Below, piece after piece: positions 40,372-52,231 of a DNA stretch of 64,000 nucleotides (its first letter is position 1; each line of letters begins with the position of its first letter). The stretch is from Halictus rubicundus (Eukaryota; Arthropoda; Insecta; Hymenoptera; Halictidae). The stretch is from the NCBI RefSeq assembly GCF_050948215.1, contig NW_027488630.1, positions 248,001 to 312,000 of the forward strand, in the 5' to 3' direction. Made by a program: the position numbers and the translations under genes. The notes beneath the pieces were generated by a model, which had not been told where the DNA came from, ran no database searches, and saw nothing but the letters and a program-made list of their open reading frames with translations.

Positions 40372-43239
40372 GGTTCTTTTGGACACGGTATTATTGGACA
40401 CACGGTTTTTTTGGACACAGTAACATTGGACACAGTAGGTTTTCGCACACGCAAGGATTGCCCACATGGTTAAGACGCACACGCTGAGTTACGCACATGT
40501 AAAATTGTACTCACGATAGATTGCGCACAGAATGAATTCAAACTGTTGTTTATCATCTTGTGTTGTGCTGTGTGATTACATAGTCTATGATTATATACCT
40601 TCTATGCAGAATGTGTCTAAAGTATCAAAATTTGTCAGTGATTTTAATTTTATAGGTGACTGTGTAAGATGTGCTTAAATTATGAATAGTTGATAAAAAT
40701 GTGAGAAAATGCTACGGTTTTAAGTAATTTATTTTGTGTACAATCTGTGTCACAAGTGTTATGTTAAGTACTATATTTGTTAAATGATCGTAATATACGC
40801 ATGTAAATAGTGAAGAACATGAAGAAGCTGTAAATAGTTGAAAAAATATTTATGTTGCAGCAGATTCAAAAGGATTGAGAATACATAATTTGGGAGCTAG
40901 AATTTGATCAGATTAAGTAAGGTAAGTATTTCTATCTATCAAAAAGGTACGGATGGAATAAACCAGATACTATGTGGCTTATTTTATTTTCTTTTTACTG
41001 ATGATATAGTGATTGGCAAACAAGATTACGTACATGAATATTAAGTTGCTCTTAAAAATGCGTATATTGACCTGTTGCGGTCCTATTTACGTCGACTTAG
41101 TCTAGAAATGTTATTTTTGCACAACTGCTTGCGTATTTTACATATTCATATTCCATTCATGAATAATACCATAATTGCATATTATATAAATACCATAATT
41201 ACATATTACATAAATCCCATAATTAAATATTATATGAAAGCAATTCTAGTTTTCACTGTTCTAAATATATTGCTAATATACTTATTTTATCTGGATTAAA
41301 GCTAAATTGTATGATATTATAGCAAGTTCTAAAACTATATGAGATGGAACTGTGTGGACCGCAAGGGATTAAGCATTCTAACAGGGTGTGATAATTTGAC
41401 CAAATGTGTATATACGTTAGTGAAATAATAATAATTTTTTTATATGACAAATGATCCTTAATTATGTCTTTTATTTAAAATGTAACGACAACTCTTTGAA
41501 AAAGCATAAGCAAAAAAATATTGAATTTTCAAATTGTAATATATTTTATGTGTTCTTGATTTAAACACAGTGATTCTTGACGCTACCTATCACGATAGAA
41601 CCATTGATATTAATAAACTTGTAAGTACAAGGTGTATTACCTAATTTATTTCAGAAATCCTTAAGTCATTTAATGTTATTTACAACATTGATAGTAAAAG
41701 ATGCTTTCATGTTTCAGGTATTTCTTTACATTTTACTTATCTTTTTTTCAGAGCTAGTCCAGTGTATTTGTTATATATGTTACAATAATTATATTTTTAT
41801 ATTGAACTTTACTTATGTACATAAAATAATAGTTACATGTATTAATTCTTGAAAAATTGTTTTAGGTCATTATGTTGTCACTAAGATATGCTGCAGTATT
41901 TCTTCCGCCACTTTTGTGGAATACTTACTGTTTACGAGAAAAGCGGTGGTCCGATCTAGTCCAAGACATACATATATATCGGCAACATGTTGGAGACAAT
42001 TTAATGGGCGATTCTTCAAGACAGTACGAGACGAAAATCAAGAATAAAACATGGTGATATTAATTTTTAATTTATTAGTGATTACACATCCTCCTGATTC
42101 GCCAATCCGTATATCTATTTTATATATCTATCTCTAACGCTATTTCATTTATTAGCGTACTCTGTATTGCTGTTAAGCATTTTGTGAATACATTTTTATC
42201 AATACTTATCATTTTTGCTCTCGTAAGTTTATTATTTATACTTACCTATACGGATCTATCAGTTAATAAGTAATATGGCATAACATCTCCTGTCACAGTG
42301 TAATAGTATCACACGTCGTTACATAATTTTATTTTCTAAAGCTATGGTTTCTTGAACTTTTAACTTGCATTGTTTAAGTACAAAATGGTAATAATATTTG
42401 GTCTAAGAGCCGCTTTTGAAAAGATTCGACATTCGTACAGAATGCTTCATGGTGTAATGAATATATATATATATATGCGTAATTTTGGAGGCATTTAAGA
42501 ATATCAATCTAATTTCAAGCGGTATACTCTGTACATTTATGGTGGAGTCCGAATATATACCAATTGGATGCTAAAATCTGACTAAAATATTTGAGATAAG
42601 TAAATTCTATCTGTAAATAGTTAGTTCAAATGCAATGAACATGATACTTTGTGATTTCTTTAATTATATTTTACAGGCGCAATCTGTGTCAAATAAAATT
42701 CTCTGAGGACTACCAAGGATTTGAGAACCTGTTATTGAGATACTGAAAATAAAATTCTCTGCCTCTGTGTATTGAGAAAAAAATTTTCATCATTATATTT
42801 TCCATCAATGTATCTATAATATATCCTTGTTCTAGAATACTGTATGTTGCATGTCATTTTAAAGTGTGTTGTTAAATGCAACTTATCCTAGCTTTTGTGA
42901 CACCATTATGTTATAGTTTCACTACACGGCACACTATTTTGAGTATATAGGCATTTCAAACAAAATTCATAGCTTCTGAGCTAATACTTATTGAACTTAA
43001 CAACTCCAGTATTTAAAAAAAAATACATATATTCATATATAGCGATCTCAATTTTCTACTAGATAGAAAATTTTTCACTAGTTTTTTCAATTTATATTTT
43101 ATTCTGATCTGATTACTGACTAATTTTTCTATAAAACTTTTTATATGTATTTATATGTGTATTTGTTATATATATTTATATATTGTGGATTTTAATTGTA
43201 TTCAAATCTGATAGTATGCTGCATCTGTGAAAACATGAA
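40372..43239 (+). repeat. Left terminal inverted repeat arm
   Basis: 2,868 bp, reverse-complementary to 52483-55350. Paired positions always sum to 95,722 at every point checked (outer tip, 41075/54647, 41872/53850, inner edge), so there is no net indel. By eye only a few substitutions separate the arms, for example at 42642, 43039 and 43172. The outer 160 bp hold many short motifs (TTGGACACRGT, GCGCAC, CGCACA) that could be transposase sites. The rest is AT-rich with no convincing gene; short ORFs (41075, 41872) recur in the other arm only because of the symmetry. Confidence 0.93.
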
Positions 43240-43384
43240 AGATACATACAGAATGTACAAGTCTTATTCGTTTTTCTGTTATTATATGCTCACTTATGTT
43301 TGGAATATAGAACGTAAATGCCCAATTGTCGTGTAATAGATCTTTACTATCATTTACTCTTTATTAGTGCAAAATTGTATATAT

Positions 43385-43489
43385 CTAATTCTGTTTTTAC
43401 ACGATAGATACGTTCCCGAAGAAAATTCGTGTACATTTTTTTTATACGTATTCTTCGGGAACATATCTATCGTGTAAAAACAGAATTAG
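43385..43489. repeat. 105-bp near-perfect hairpin upstream of the transposase gene
   Basis: Arms of about 39 bases starting CTAATTCTGTTTTTACACG pair with their reverse complement ending at 43489, with one or two mismatches and a spacer of about 25 bases. It lies 150 bp inside the left arm and 276 bp before the ATG. It could be a tiny palindromic transposon or a regulatory structure. Confidence 0.8.
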
Positions 43490-43764
43490 GTGTATATTAT
43501 TTAGATGAAAATGTTCTATTTTCGTGCATGTGAAAGACTTCGGAATAAAAAAATATATATGAGTGAAGTAAGTAATAAATAAATAAATGAACCAATCCTA
43601 GCTTTACACACGGTCTCTGCAGTCATTTGTTTTGTCGTTAACTTTCGTTTGTTTCAGATACTTCTGTTCGTAACTTCATACATGTTCATTTGCTATTCAA
43701 TTCTCTTATAGTGGTTTGTATCATTTATATTGTGCTACTTTCACTGTTACGTGCTGTTTTAAAA

Positions 43765-46700
43765 ATGGAAAAACTTCCCGGAAAATCCGTCGGTAGCTTT
43801 ATTTACGTATATAATAATTATACGTATAATAAAGACAATCGCACAAAAAATATTTTTCGCTGTAATACACGCCGTACTATGGGGTGTCGCGGGGCAATAA
43901 TGGACGTCGGTGATGGTTGTATTAAATTGTTACACGATCACAATCATTCGAAACTTTTGCATAGGATCGATCAAGAGAAAATGAAGCACGAAATGCTTCA
44001 GCTTTGTCGAGAAACGTCGTTTCCATTAAAGCAAATATTCGACGATGTTTGTAGAAAGTATGTTTTCAAACATTTTTTTATTCAAAATTTTATTGAGATG
44101 GACATAAATTTGTTTATAATTGCAGGTACCCCGATGCTGGAGCACATTGCTCTTTTCGAAAATTAAGACCAACATTACAAAGGGAAAGAGCATATTGTCG
44201 GCCACGAATACCAGAGACGTTTATACTCTTAAATGAAATGTTTCAAAATTATCAACCTCTGGAATACTTAAATGTATACTATGCAGTGTCAGAAAAAGGG
44301 GAAAACGCAATAATTTTGTCATCTGACATTTTAGTTGAAGCATTGAGTAAATCTACAGAATTGTACGTAGATGGAACTTTTGCAGTAAGTATAGTAATAC
44401 CGTTATAAATCTGCTATAACATCCTCCTTTTATACTTTAACATTAGATATAACATTTATTATAATAGTTATATTGTATGTTTGACTGAAACATTTTTACA
44501 TTTGTTATCTTTAAGTTTAAAAATTCCACATTATATTCTTGAATCTATAATGCTGACATTTATTCTGTGCATTGTTCCTGATTGGTCAGTTTTTCATTAA
44601 TAACTAATACCTAAAGTCGTACTGAACATTTTGGTAAATGAATGGTAAAGTTGTTCAGAATCATATCTTAGTTAGTAATCAATTTTTGAAATCAAGTCCA
44701 ATAATTTCATCTGAAAACTATATATGTCGTAAGTCCAAAATGTGTATATGTCGTAAGTCCAAAATGTGTATATGTCATAGTACGTTATGTAATATTTGTT
44801 TTCTTAGGTCTTACCGAAGAAACCCCACATAGTACAGCTGTACACAGTTCACATACGCTACATGGATAATGTAAAACATAATTTGCATTAGTTTTATATA
44901 TTAAAATGAGTTCAATATTATGAGATGATTTTTTTAGGGTATTGCGACTCTACTTATTCTATGCGAAAAACGAACAGCTACTTTATATACTGCCATATGG
45001 GAAAAAATAATTTATATAATACCCAATTTGCCAAACACTATAAAGTTTATAATGAGCGATTATGAAACAGCAGCTGTTAAAACCTTAAGCAAGTTATTTC
45101 CCAGTGCAGATATGCATGGCTGCTGGTTCCATTATTGTCAGGTTTGTAATGCTATTTATAATACATTTACTTGTATTAACACAATTCTAGTTTTCTGTTT
45201 ATATATTGTAGGCTGTTCTTCGAAAGTGGCGTAAGCTTGGATTAAATAGTGCTCCTCATACTGTTGTACATATGGCAATGTCTTTGCCTTTAATACCTGC
45301 TATAAAATTTGAACAAGGTTTGTCAATTATTCAAAAGGAAGCAGATATTGCATCCAGCAAGTTTCCGGGTATTCTTTTGTTTATGACCTATATGAGACGT
45401 ACTTGGTTAAACATAGCATCGCAAGTCAGCGTGCACAATTGTCCAGTACGTACGAATAATATTGCAGAATCATTTCACAACATTGCATGTCAAAAACTGG
45501 GGAAACAAAATATTAATATTTGGGCATTTTTAGGTACAGTATTTTTTACTTTTATTGTTTATTATACACATAAAATTAATTTTTGATAAGTGGCATGAAT
45601 TTATTTATAATTTAGTGACTATACTTAATTTATTCTTTATGTTATTCTACATATACAGAGGTTTATATATAATTAAATGTTATTACATTTTTAGAAAAAG
45701 TAAAAGATCTGCTTATTGACCAAGAGCTTGACTTGAGTCGATTGCAAAATGGTATAGCATCTCGAAGACGTCGTACAAATGCTAATATTAATCATAGAAA
45801 AGAAATAACAAGTGCTCAAGAAGAATATAATGCTGGAAGGTATGTGTCTTTTTCTCTAGTTCCAACTGTTTACTATTTGTTACTAACATGTTTACTATTT
45901 GTCCATATACATATATGTATGTGTATTTTACATTTGAATGTATATGATTTTTAGATTATCTTTAGAAGAATTTTTAAATATGTTTACTCATAATGAAAAA
46001 ACTTTTCAAATTAATAAAGTTATCACATTGGCAAGTATGTAGCTTATATATCTTATGTCTTCGCATAGAAGATATTCCATACAATTAACATGTTTTTCTT
46101 GTACAGATGAAGATAGTAATGATGAGATTGAAGGTATCAATTATTTTGATATAAGTTATGGACCGGTGGAGAAAGGTAAATAAATTTGCTTTATTATATA
46201 GTACGTACAACCTTCAATATAAATACGACATATTATTCAAAATAATATATATTATTAGCAGAACGAGTGCATAAAAAAGACAGAAGAACGTTACCAAATA
46301 CGGCTTTGACATCATCGGGTTCTCTGAAAACAAAAGACACAAAAGTTACAGGTAATTTCATATGTTTTTTTGTTAGCATAAAAGAATTAATTTATTTTTC
46401 ACTTGTTGCGTTTTTATGAACTCAATGCTATTTCCTGATATAAAATAATTTATAAAGTTTAATATTTGTAGAAAATTATCTCAACGAACCCCAGCAATGT
46501 ATTTTACACAGCAGCATAGTAAATATACAAAGTGCACAAAATCTCCATGACAAATTTGACAGCAATCATATTGACGGTAATTTATTTGACTTTACATATC
46601 TGTATCCTATATAGAGCCAAAGTGTACTATAACCAGGTAGAACCTATAAGGGGGTAGTATACCTTCAGATTTTTACTAGAAAGGAACTGGAATCTTATGA

Positions 46701-47330
46701 GATTTTAGGTCGAAACATGAGTCTGCGCCATGTCGTTGTTTGAGCTTATAAGATCATATTTTGAGCTGGGTGAGGGCTCATTCTATAGAGGAAGGTTAAA
46801 TACCGCGCTCATCATATTATATTATTTTTTGATATAGTACATGCAAATTGTGTTCTTTAAAATGTCACAAATAAATAGTACATACCATTTTAAAAAAGTG
46901 CATCCACAATTGCTAAATGTATAATTAGATGGAAAAAGTCTATGAGAAATTAGACTTTCCCACACTATTTAATTTTCTTTTCTATAAAATGTGGCACTAA
47001 CGATTCTCAATATATAATTCATCCCAATTGAGTGGGACGTCCTGTATACTATATATTAACAATCCAATTTATATTTTTCTAGATGATGACATTTATGAAA
47101 TTCTTGAAGATAGATTTTGGTATGATAAAACGGAAAATCAAGTCAGTAATGATAATAATAATCGAAAAGAAGGGTATTGCATAATCTGCTTTGTTAAGAA
47201 AGCAACACAAGTTTGCGTTCCATGTGGTCATCTTGCATGCTGCATGATATGCATCATGCGACTAGAGTGTAATAGATGTCCCACATGTAATGATAATTTT
47301 AATACACATGTGACACTGCGCCTTCCATGA
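43765..47330 (+). CDS. MULE transposase with FLYWCH finger and C-terminal RING finger (11 exons)
   Basis: Joining 43765-44057, 44126-44384, 44808-44870, 44938-45141, 45212-45533, 45695-45839, 45955-46034, 46107-46175, 46262-46351, 46472-46576 and 47083-47330 gives one frame of about 625 codons. Every intron starts GT and ends AG. Residues 10-61 are a FLYWCH-like zinc finger (Cys33, Cys41, His59, His61) for DNA binding. Residues 175-380 are the MULE transposase domain: DGTF (Asp180), SDYE (Asp246), GCWFH (Cys267, His270) and NNIAESFH (Glu359) supply the acidic triad and the C/H motif. Residues 576-612 form a RING-HC finger (CIIC, PCGH, CNRCPTC), the type found in ubiquitin ligases and close in style to IAP RINGs. 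The start is the ATG in frame directly before the FLYWCH part; an ATG-less upstream extension is open to 43690. No stop or frameshift is seen. Expression is not shown. Confidence 0.78.
46614..47047. other. Probable transposon fragment in the last intron
   Basis: The final intron (46577-47082) is much longer than the others. It ends with GAGTGGGACGTCCTGTATA, which looks like the outer tip of a mariner-type element (CAGGACGTCCCA on the minus strand). The matching left tip is not evident, so the limits are approximate. Confidence 0.3.
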
Positions 47331-47343
47331 TACATATATATAT

Positions 47344-47484
47344 AACTTATCGTTGCTGAGATGTTTGACTGTTTTCATGAAGCCTTATAATGTTTACATT
47401 TGACGTAGTGAGCATATCCTCTAATACGTCCCAGAATGAATCTAAGGGAATGAACACAGGCAAGTATCTCAGCAACGGTAAGTT
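47344..47484. mobile_element. 141-bp MITE-like element
   Basis: Terminal inverted repeats of 24 bp with three mismatches: AACTTATCGTTGCTGAGAT at the left and ATCTCAGCAACGGTAAGTT at the right. It begins 14 bp after the stop codon of the RING-transposase gene, so it may lie in its 3' UTR. No coding capacity. Confidence 0.6.
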
Positions 47485-48403
47485 TTTAGACAAATATACT
47501 TTAGTATTTTTATACTCAGGATACGCCAGAAGGATCGAGATTTAGTTAACGTCGAGTTAACAGTCGAGTATTTAATTAACATCTTTATTCAACATCAGTG
47601 TACATTTGTTTCTGACTATCATTTTCCAGTGAAATACAGTTATTTATTAGTAGATCCATACGTTCTAGTTTCAACATTTATACAGTCCACTCCACTTACT
47701 TTCAAATTCAACCGTTTCTCATTCATCCAGTTCTTCCAATTTCCATTCACTCTCTCTTTTAGCGATCCTAAAATGTAACAATGGTTTTTTGCAATTATCT
47801 CGGAAACTAAGTCCGAGCGATGGGCAGATGTGTAAAAAGTTGTTCAGCCCGACACATAAAAAAGATCTGCTACACTTTAATTTCGAAGTTTTTCTAAAAT
47901 TATACGCGGCTGACGAAGGTCGATGTTCTTGTTGACTAGTTCTTTTACTGTAAAAAAATTTTTTCTTTTGATTGAATAAGAATTAAATATTTCTAACAAT
48001 ATACTATTAAAAAAATTCAAGGAACACTGAATTGTGGCCTACTTTTCATTTCAAATATGATACGACGATGAAAAAATAGGATATACTTCTATTTGCAAAG
48101 TTATCTCAAAACAAGTAATTCTTCACATTTTGTAAGCTCCATACGACAGAAAAGGGTAATTTTAATTATTCTAAAAAAATCTAAAAGTAGAAAATCTACA
48201 TATTAGTATTTGCAACATATACATATATGCTATTGGAAGACAAATCGGTGTCTCAAAGCTATGTCTAATATTATGTGAGAGAGAAAGGCATTGTTTACAA
48301 TTAGTGTTGAGATAAAATCAATAAAGTAAATGTTCTCATCGATATTTAGTATTCCTTCAATTTTCTCATATTGTATGTCCAGATGGTTTAATTTAAATTG
48401 TAC
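47485..48403. other. AT-rich spacer between the convergent transposase genes
   Basis: No convincing gene. On the minus strand TTTTTTTACAG near 47950 is followed by about 23 open codons and a stop, which could be a last exon of the minus-strand gene. No RING motif is visible on the minus strand in this interval. Confidence 0.3.
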
Positions 48404-48517
48404 CTTTATCTTGTATTACTTTTTTCGTACGTTTTTTCCTCACTTGGACTTGTATTTTTCGAACTGTTCTTAAATTTATTGAATTAGTAGCACATTCAGA
48501 ACATATTTCTGGAGAAC

Positions 48518-48988
48518 CTGCAGAAACAAACACAAACAATTTGACCATGTATGTTTGTATCCCTTTAATGTACTTACTAACGGTAAATATAGACAAAGAG
48601 GGACCCAGCTCCAATGACCTTCACCTTCTCATATGTTGTCAAGGTCATAGTCCGAACTTATCCCGCGCACTTACTGCGCGTTGGTAATTAGGTTAGTAAA
48701 ACAAATACTCACAATAATTGTAGAGATTGTAATTAGGGAAAGGACATAGGGAATAATTGACATTTAATGTCGTTTCTCTTTTTACAGGTAAGCTTTGTAA
48801 ATAGTTGTAAATAAGAACATGAAAAATAAAATTTAAAAAATCTCTTTTTACAGGAGAAACTCAATTCTGTTATTATTCCTGTCTTTACCTAATCACCCGG
48901 AGAATTCATTAGCATTATATGTATAGGAAGGAGTTGTTCAAAATGTTGACCTTAACAACATATTTCAAGGGCAACGCAATCGGAACTA
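48518..48988. other. Non-coding interval in the minus-strand gene
   Basis: AT-rich. TCTCTTTTTACAGG occurs twice (48775 and 48840), about 65 bp apart. A 63-codon plus-strand ORF (48919-49110) runs into the tandem repeat and is not convincing. Nothing else is recognised. Confidence 0.4.
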
Positions 48989-49584
48989 GGTCACCATTTG
49001 TCTATATGTATTTACAATACCTTGTGCTAATCTACATTGGGTTTTATTGGCGATTTCATTTCGCGATCCTTGGCCTTCCTCAACTACAGTTGCACCCACT
49101 GAATTGTTAACACAGTCAAGATAAGTGTCTGGAAAGTCTTTAAAAAATTATTATTGGAGATACATTTACCAGTAATTATGAAAGTGGGAGAGTCCCCATT
49201 TATTCATATTTATCGTACCATGTGTTAACCTACATTGCGTTTTATTGGCGATTTCATTTCGCGATTCTTGGCCTTCCTCAACTACAGTTGCACCCACTGA
49301 ATTGTTAACGCAGTCAAGATAAGTGTCTGGAAAGTCTTTAAAAAATTATTATTGGAGATACATTTACCAGTAATTATGAAAGTGGGAGAGTCCCCATTTA
49401 TTCATATTTATCGTACCATGTGTTAACCTACATTGCGTTTTATTGGCGATTTCATTTCGCGATTCTTGGCCTTCCTCAACTACAGTTGCAACCACTGAAT
49501 TGTTAGCACAGTCAAAATAAGTGTCTGGAAAGTCTTTAAAAAATTATTATTGGAGATACATTTACCAGTAATTATGAAAGTGGT
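48989..49584. repeat. 198-bp tandem repeat, three copies
   Basis: CTACATTG followed by GTTTTATTGG-like sequence starts at 49032, 49230 and 49428, a period of 198 bp. The second and third copies are almost identical; the first is more diverged at its left edge (GGTCACC for GTCCCC). It sits inside an intron of the minus-strand transposase gene. Confidence 0.88.
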
Positions 49585-49869
49585 GTAATAAAAAAATTGT
49601 TTTCAATAATTTTATTAATAATATTGAAATATAGAGAGAAATATTGAAAAATAAGAAACACACTTAATTTTTGTATATTTTGACTTGCACCTTTTTCATA
49701 ATTTAACTTTCTACATTAATAATAATTGCAATACTTTACCTTCATTCCCGTACATTATTATCTTGTTGCCCTTATAAAAAGATAATAAGTATTCCTTTCA
49801 AGTTAACCTATTTAAACACCAGGCTACGTATAAACATCTTTTATAAGGAAACATTCTTACAATATAAAT
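49585..49869. other. AT-rich interval, nothing recognised
   Basis: Between the 198-bp repeats and the 650-bp element. No gene, repeat or splice pattern that I can support. Confidence 0.4.
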
Positions 49870-50519
49870 GGGCAATTCCACTCCAAGTGGAAACAAAATT
49901 CCATTACTTGTTCGTCGATACAGTTTAACCTTTTTTAGTTATGAAAGTCGAAATTTGATGAATACTATTTTTAAAATATTATAACTGAAAAAATGTTAGA
50001 AATACCAACATTAAGTGTGTGAAGTTATAAAGTTTAACCAAGAGAATGTAACATACGGCTATGTCCTTTTTAATTATTATAAACAATATTTTTGTTTTTC
50101 AAAATTTGAAATAACCTTGAGGAGCAGAATTTTAACAGGATTCTTCTGAATAGTCTTCACATTTCCAGCTGGTAGATTAATGATTGTCAAAGGTACCAAA
50201 TTTCAACTTTACGCATGACTTGACTGTGAGTCAAACCAACACACTTTTCTATGGGCTATATACTAAACTCTAAGTCATATGCAACGTTGAACTGTAGTAA
50301 CTTTGACAATTATTAATGCTCTTGCCTGAAACTTGCACAACATTAAGAAGACCGTTTGATGCTGCAGGCTCATATTTTCTTAAGAAGTACATATATATTC
50401 AACTTCTGACCCTTATAACTCGAAAAGGTAAAACAATGCCGAGGAACGACTAGCGAGATATTACAAAATTTCATAAAAATCCACAGACACGTTCGATGTA
50501 ATTTAGAGTGGAACTGCCC
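49870..50519. mobile_element. 650-bp non-autonomous DNA element
   Basis: It begins GGGCAATTCCACTCC and ends GAGTGGAACTGCCC, a terminal inverted repeat of 14-15 bp with one or two mismatches. The flanking 8 bp are ATATAAAT and AAAGAAAT, only a partial match for a target duplication. The left tip contains a small internal palindrome (TTCCACTCCAAGTGGAA). No transposase inside. The superfamily is uncertain; hAT-like is possible. Confidence 0.5.
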
Positions 50520-51260
50520 AAAGAAATATTTTGTAATATCATTAAAGCTAAAAGTGATAAATACAATTATGAACACAATTATAATAAATGCAGTTTAAGA
50601 AATTTATGTGTTACAAACCTTCCATTAGCGAGCTGCTTCTGTAATGTTTCAATTTTATTGTTCCTTAGTATAGTTTTGTTATTGCTTTTACGACGTACCG
50701 ATTGTCCTGTACTTAATCTTTTGACCTTAATTTCTTCGTCCATTAGTAGCTGTTCCAAATGTTCTGTAAAGTTAAGAACTAATTTATCTTTAATAACAGA
50801 TCATTTTCTTATTCTGTAATAGAGAAGGAGAAGAGGAGAAAATACGTAATAGTATACAAATATTTTATATAAACAAAATACAATTACCCAAAAATTTCCA
50901 TACGTTCTTTTTCCCTTTTCCTAACTTTGACGAAACAATATTATTATAGGATTCTGATATATTGTTTGTTCTTATTGGACAATCGTGTACTGAAACTTTT
51001 TTCATTTTTGGTAGCCACGTAGTTTGTAAATACTTAATAAAAGTTTCTATTGCTGGATATTCAGGAATTATTGAAGCAGATTCATTACGAATTTCAGAGA
51101 ATCCTTTTTCAAAAAGGTCTTCAGGAGTCAAGGCTAAAGTCATTGCCATGGACAATACTTTGGTTGGCGCATCTGCAAGACCTAAATAGCGCCATTTTCG
51201 TAATAAAGCCTTTATCACGAAAAATTGAATTAAGATTATATCTTCTATGAGAGGTATATA

Positions 51261-52231
51261 CAGGGTGGTCCACCTAAGTAAGGCCACCTAAATATCTCCT
51301 CTAATTGTGGGGTTACAAAAAATATTTTGTATGCTATTTGAATGGTTTTAAAAAACCATTCTATTGCAAAAAAAATTTTTTTCTAGGGTAATTTTTTTCG
51401 GAGTTTACAAGGTTATCGATGTTTTTTTGCGTATAATTGTATAATTTTTTTTATTGCATCGTGTAGCTGATGTAAAAATACGTTCAGTTATGTACATTAC
51501 ATGACCTTGAAATGACCTTTGAGTTCAAAAATTAAACGGAAACGATAAATTGTCTATAGAAACTTTAGAGACGAAGACGTCGTTCGGGAATCTGTAAGAG
51601 TAAATAAACATGTTCACTATCACGAAACCCCATTATGAAATTTGTAAAGCTATTTTTCAAACTGTCATTGTAATAGATGCTCGAAATGGTGCCCCTCCAC
51701 ATCGATACATTTTTTGAAGCGTAGAATAAGAGACTCTCTGGCCCTTTCAAATGTTGTCGGATTAATTGCAGCACAAACTGTTATTATTCTGTCTTTCATG
51801 TTCTCTGGCGTTGTTGGTTGTTCACAATAAACAACTTCTTTCAAATGTCCCCATAAGAAAAAATCCATAGGCGTGAGATCTGGTGACCGCGGTGGCCACG
51901 CTACATGTCCAGTACGTCCAATCCAAGAATTTGGAAATTTTGTATCTAAAATTTGTCTTACAAGACGTGTAGAATGTGCCGGACGACCATCGTGCTGATA
52001 CCACATTCTTCCACGAATGTCTAATGGTACATCATCCAAAAGCATCTGTAGCTCATCTTGCAAGAATTTTACATACTTTTGTCCATTTAATGCACCATTT
52101 ATAAAATAAGGACCAATTGTTTGGTTATTCAAGATACCGCACCATACATTTACTGTCCAAGGTCTCTGCCTATCCACTTGTCTTAACCATCGTGGATTTT
52201 CCACTGACCAATAATGCATGTTTCTCAAAGG
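51261..52231 (-). mobile_element. 5'-truncated mariner of the DD41D (rosa-like) type
   Basis: The 3' tip reads CAGGGTGGTCCACC from 51261, preceded by TATA, as expected for a mariner inserted at TA. The body encodes the C-terminal part of a Tc1/mariner transposase on the minus strand. The other tip is missing: homology stops at 52231 where unrelated sequence begins. It lies upstream of the second MULE gene, where that gene's first exons should be. Confidence 0.75.
51665..52228 (-). pseudogene. Mariner transposase fragment (187 codons)
   Basis: Typical family motifs are present: MHYWSVENPRWL at the start, WYQHDGRPAHST with the second catalytic Asp and WPPRSPDLTPMDFFLWGHLK with the third. I count 41 residues between these two Asp residues, the spacing that defines the DD41D (rosa) group. 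The DNA-binding domain and the first catalytic Asp, which precede NMHYWS in full proteins, are missing. The remaining frame has no stop, so the truncation may be fairly recent. It cannot be active. Confidence 0.8.

Larger units (their letters stand above)
48404..51209 (-). pseudogene. Second, diverged MULE transposase gene, 5' part missing
   Basis: Exon 51209-50888 (322 nt) encodes ALLRKWRYLGL...; it aligns with exon 5 of the plus-strand gene (AVLRKWRKLGL...) and keeps VHDCPIRTNNISESYNN with the catalytic Glu. Exon 50763-50619 (145 nt) aligns with exon 6 and ends NGR as that exon ends AGR. Both have AG acceptors and GT donors, and both lengths equal their partners exactly. A further candidate exon is 48517-48404 (GSPEICSECATN... 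to DKG). Exons with FLYWCH and the first two Asp residues are absent: upstream lies a mariner. The missing part may be deleted, so I call it a pseudogene. Confidence 0.65.

Noticed and set aside
38355..40487. 710-codon frame as a genuine ORF1-ORF2 polyprotein
   Set aside because: It starts with TTG, the second knuckle breaks by frameshift, and its end (after IPSQQ) reads into the inserted transposon.
41872..42057. 61-codon ORF in both inverted-repeat arms (41872-42057 and 53665-53850)
   Set aside because: The repetition follows from the mirror symmetry of the arms. No domain or clear start context; an exon role cannot be shown.
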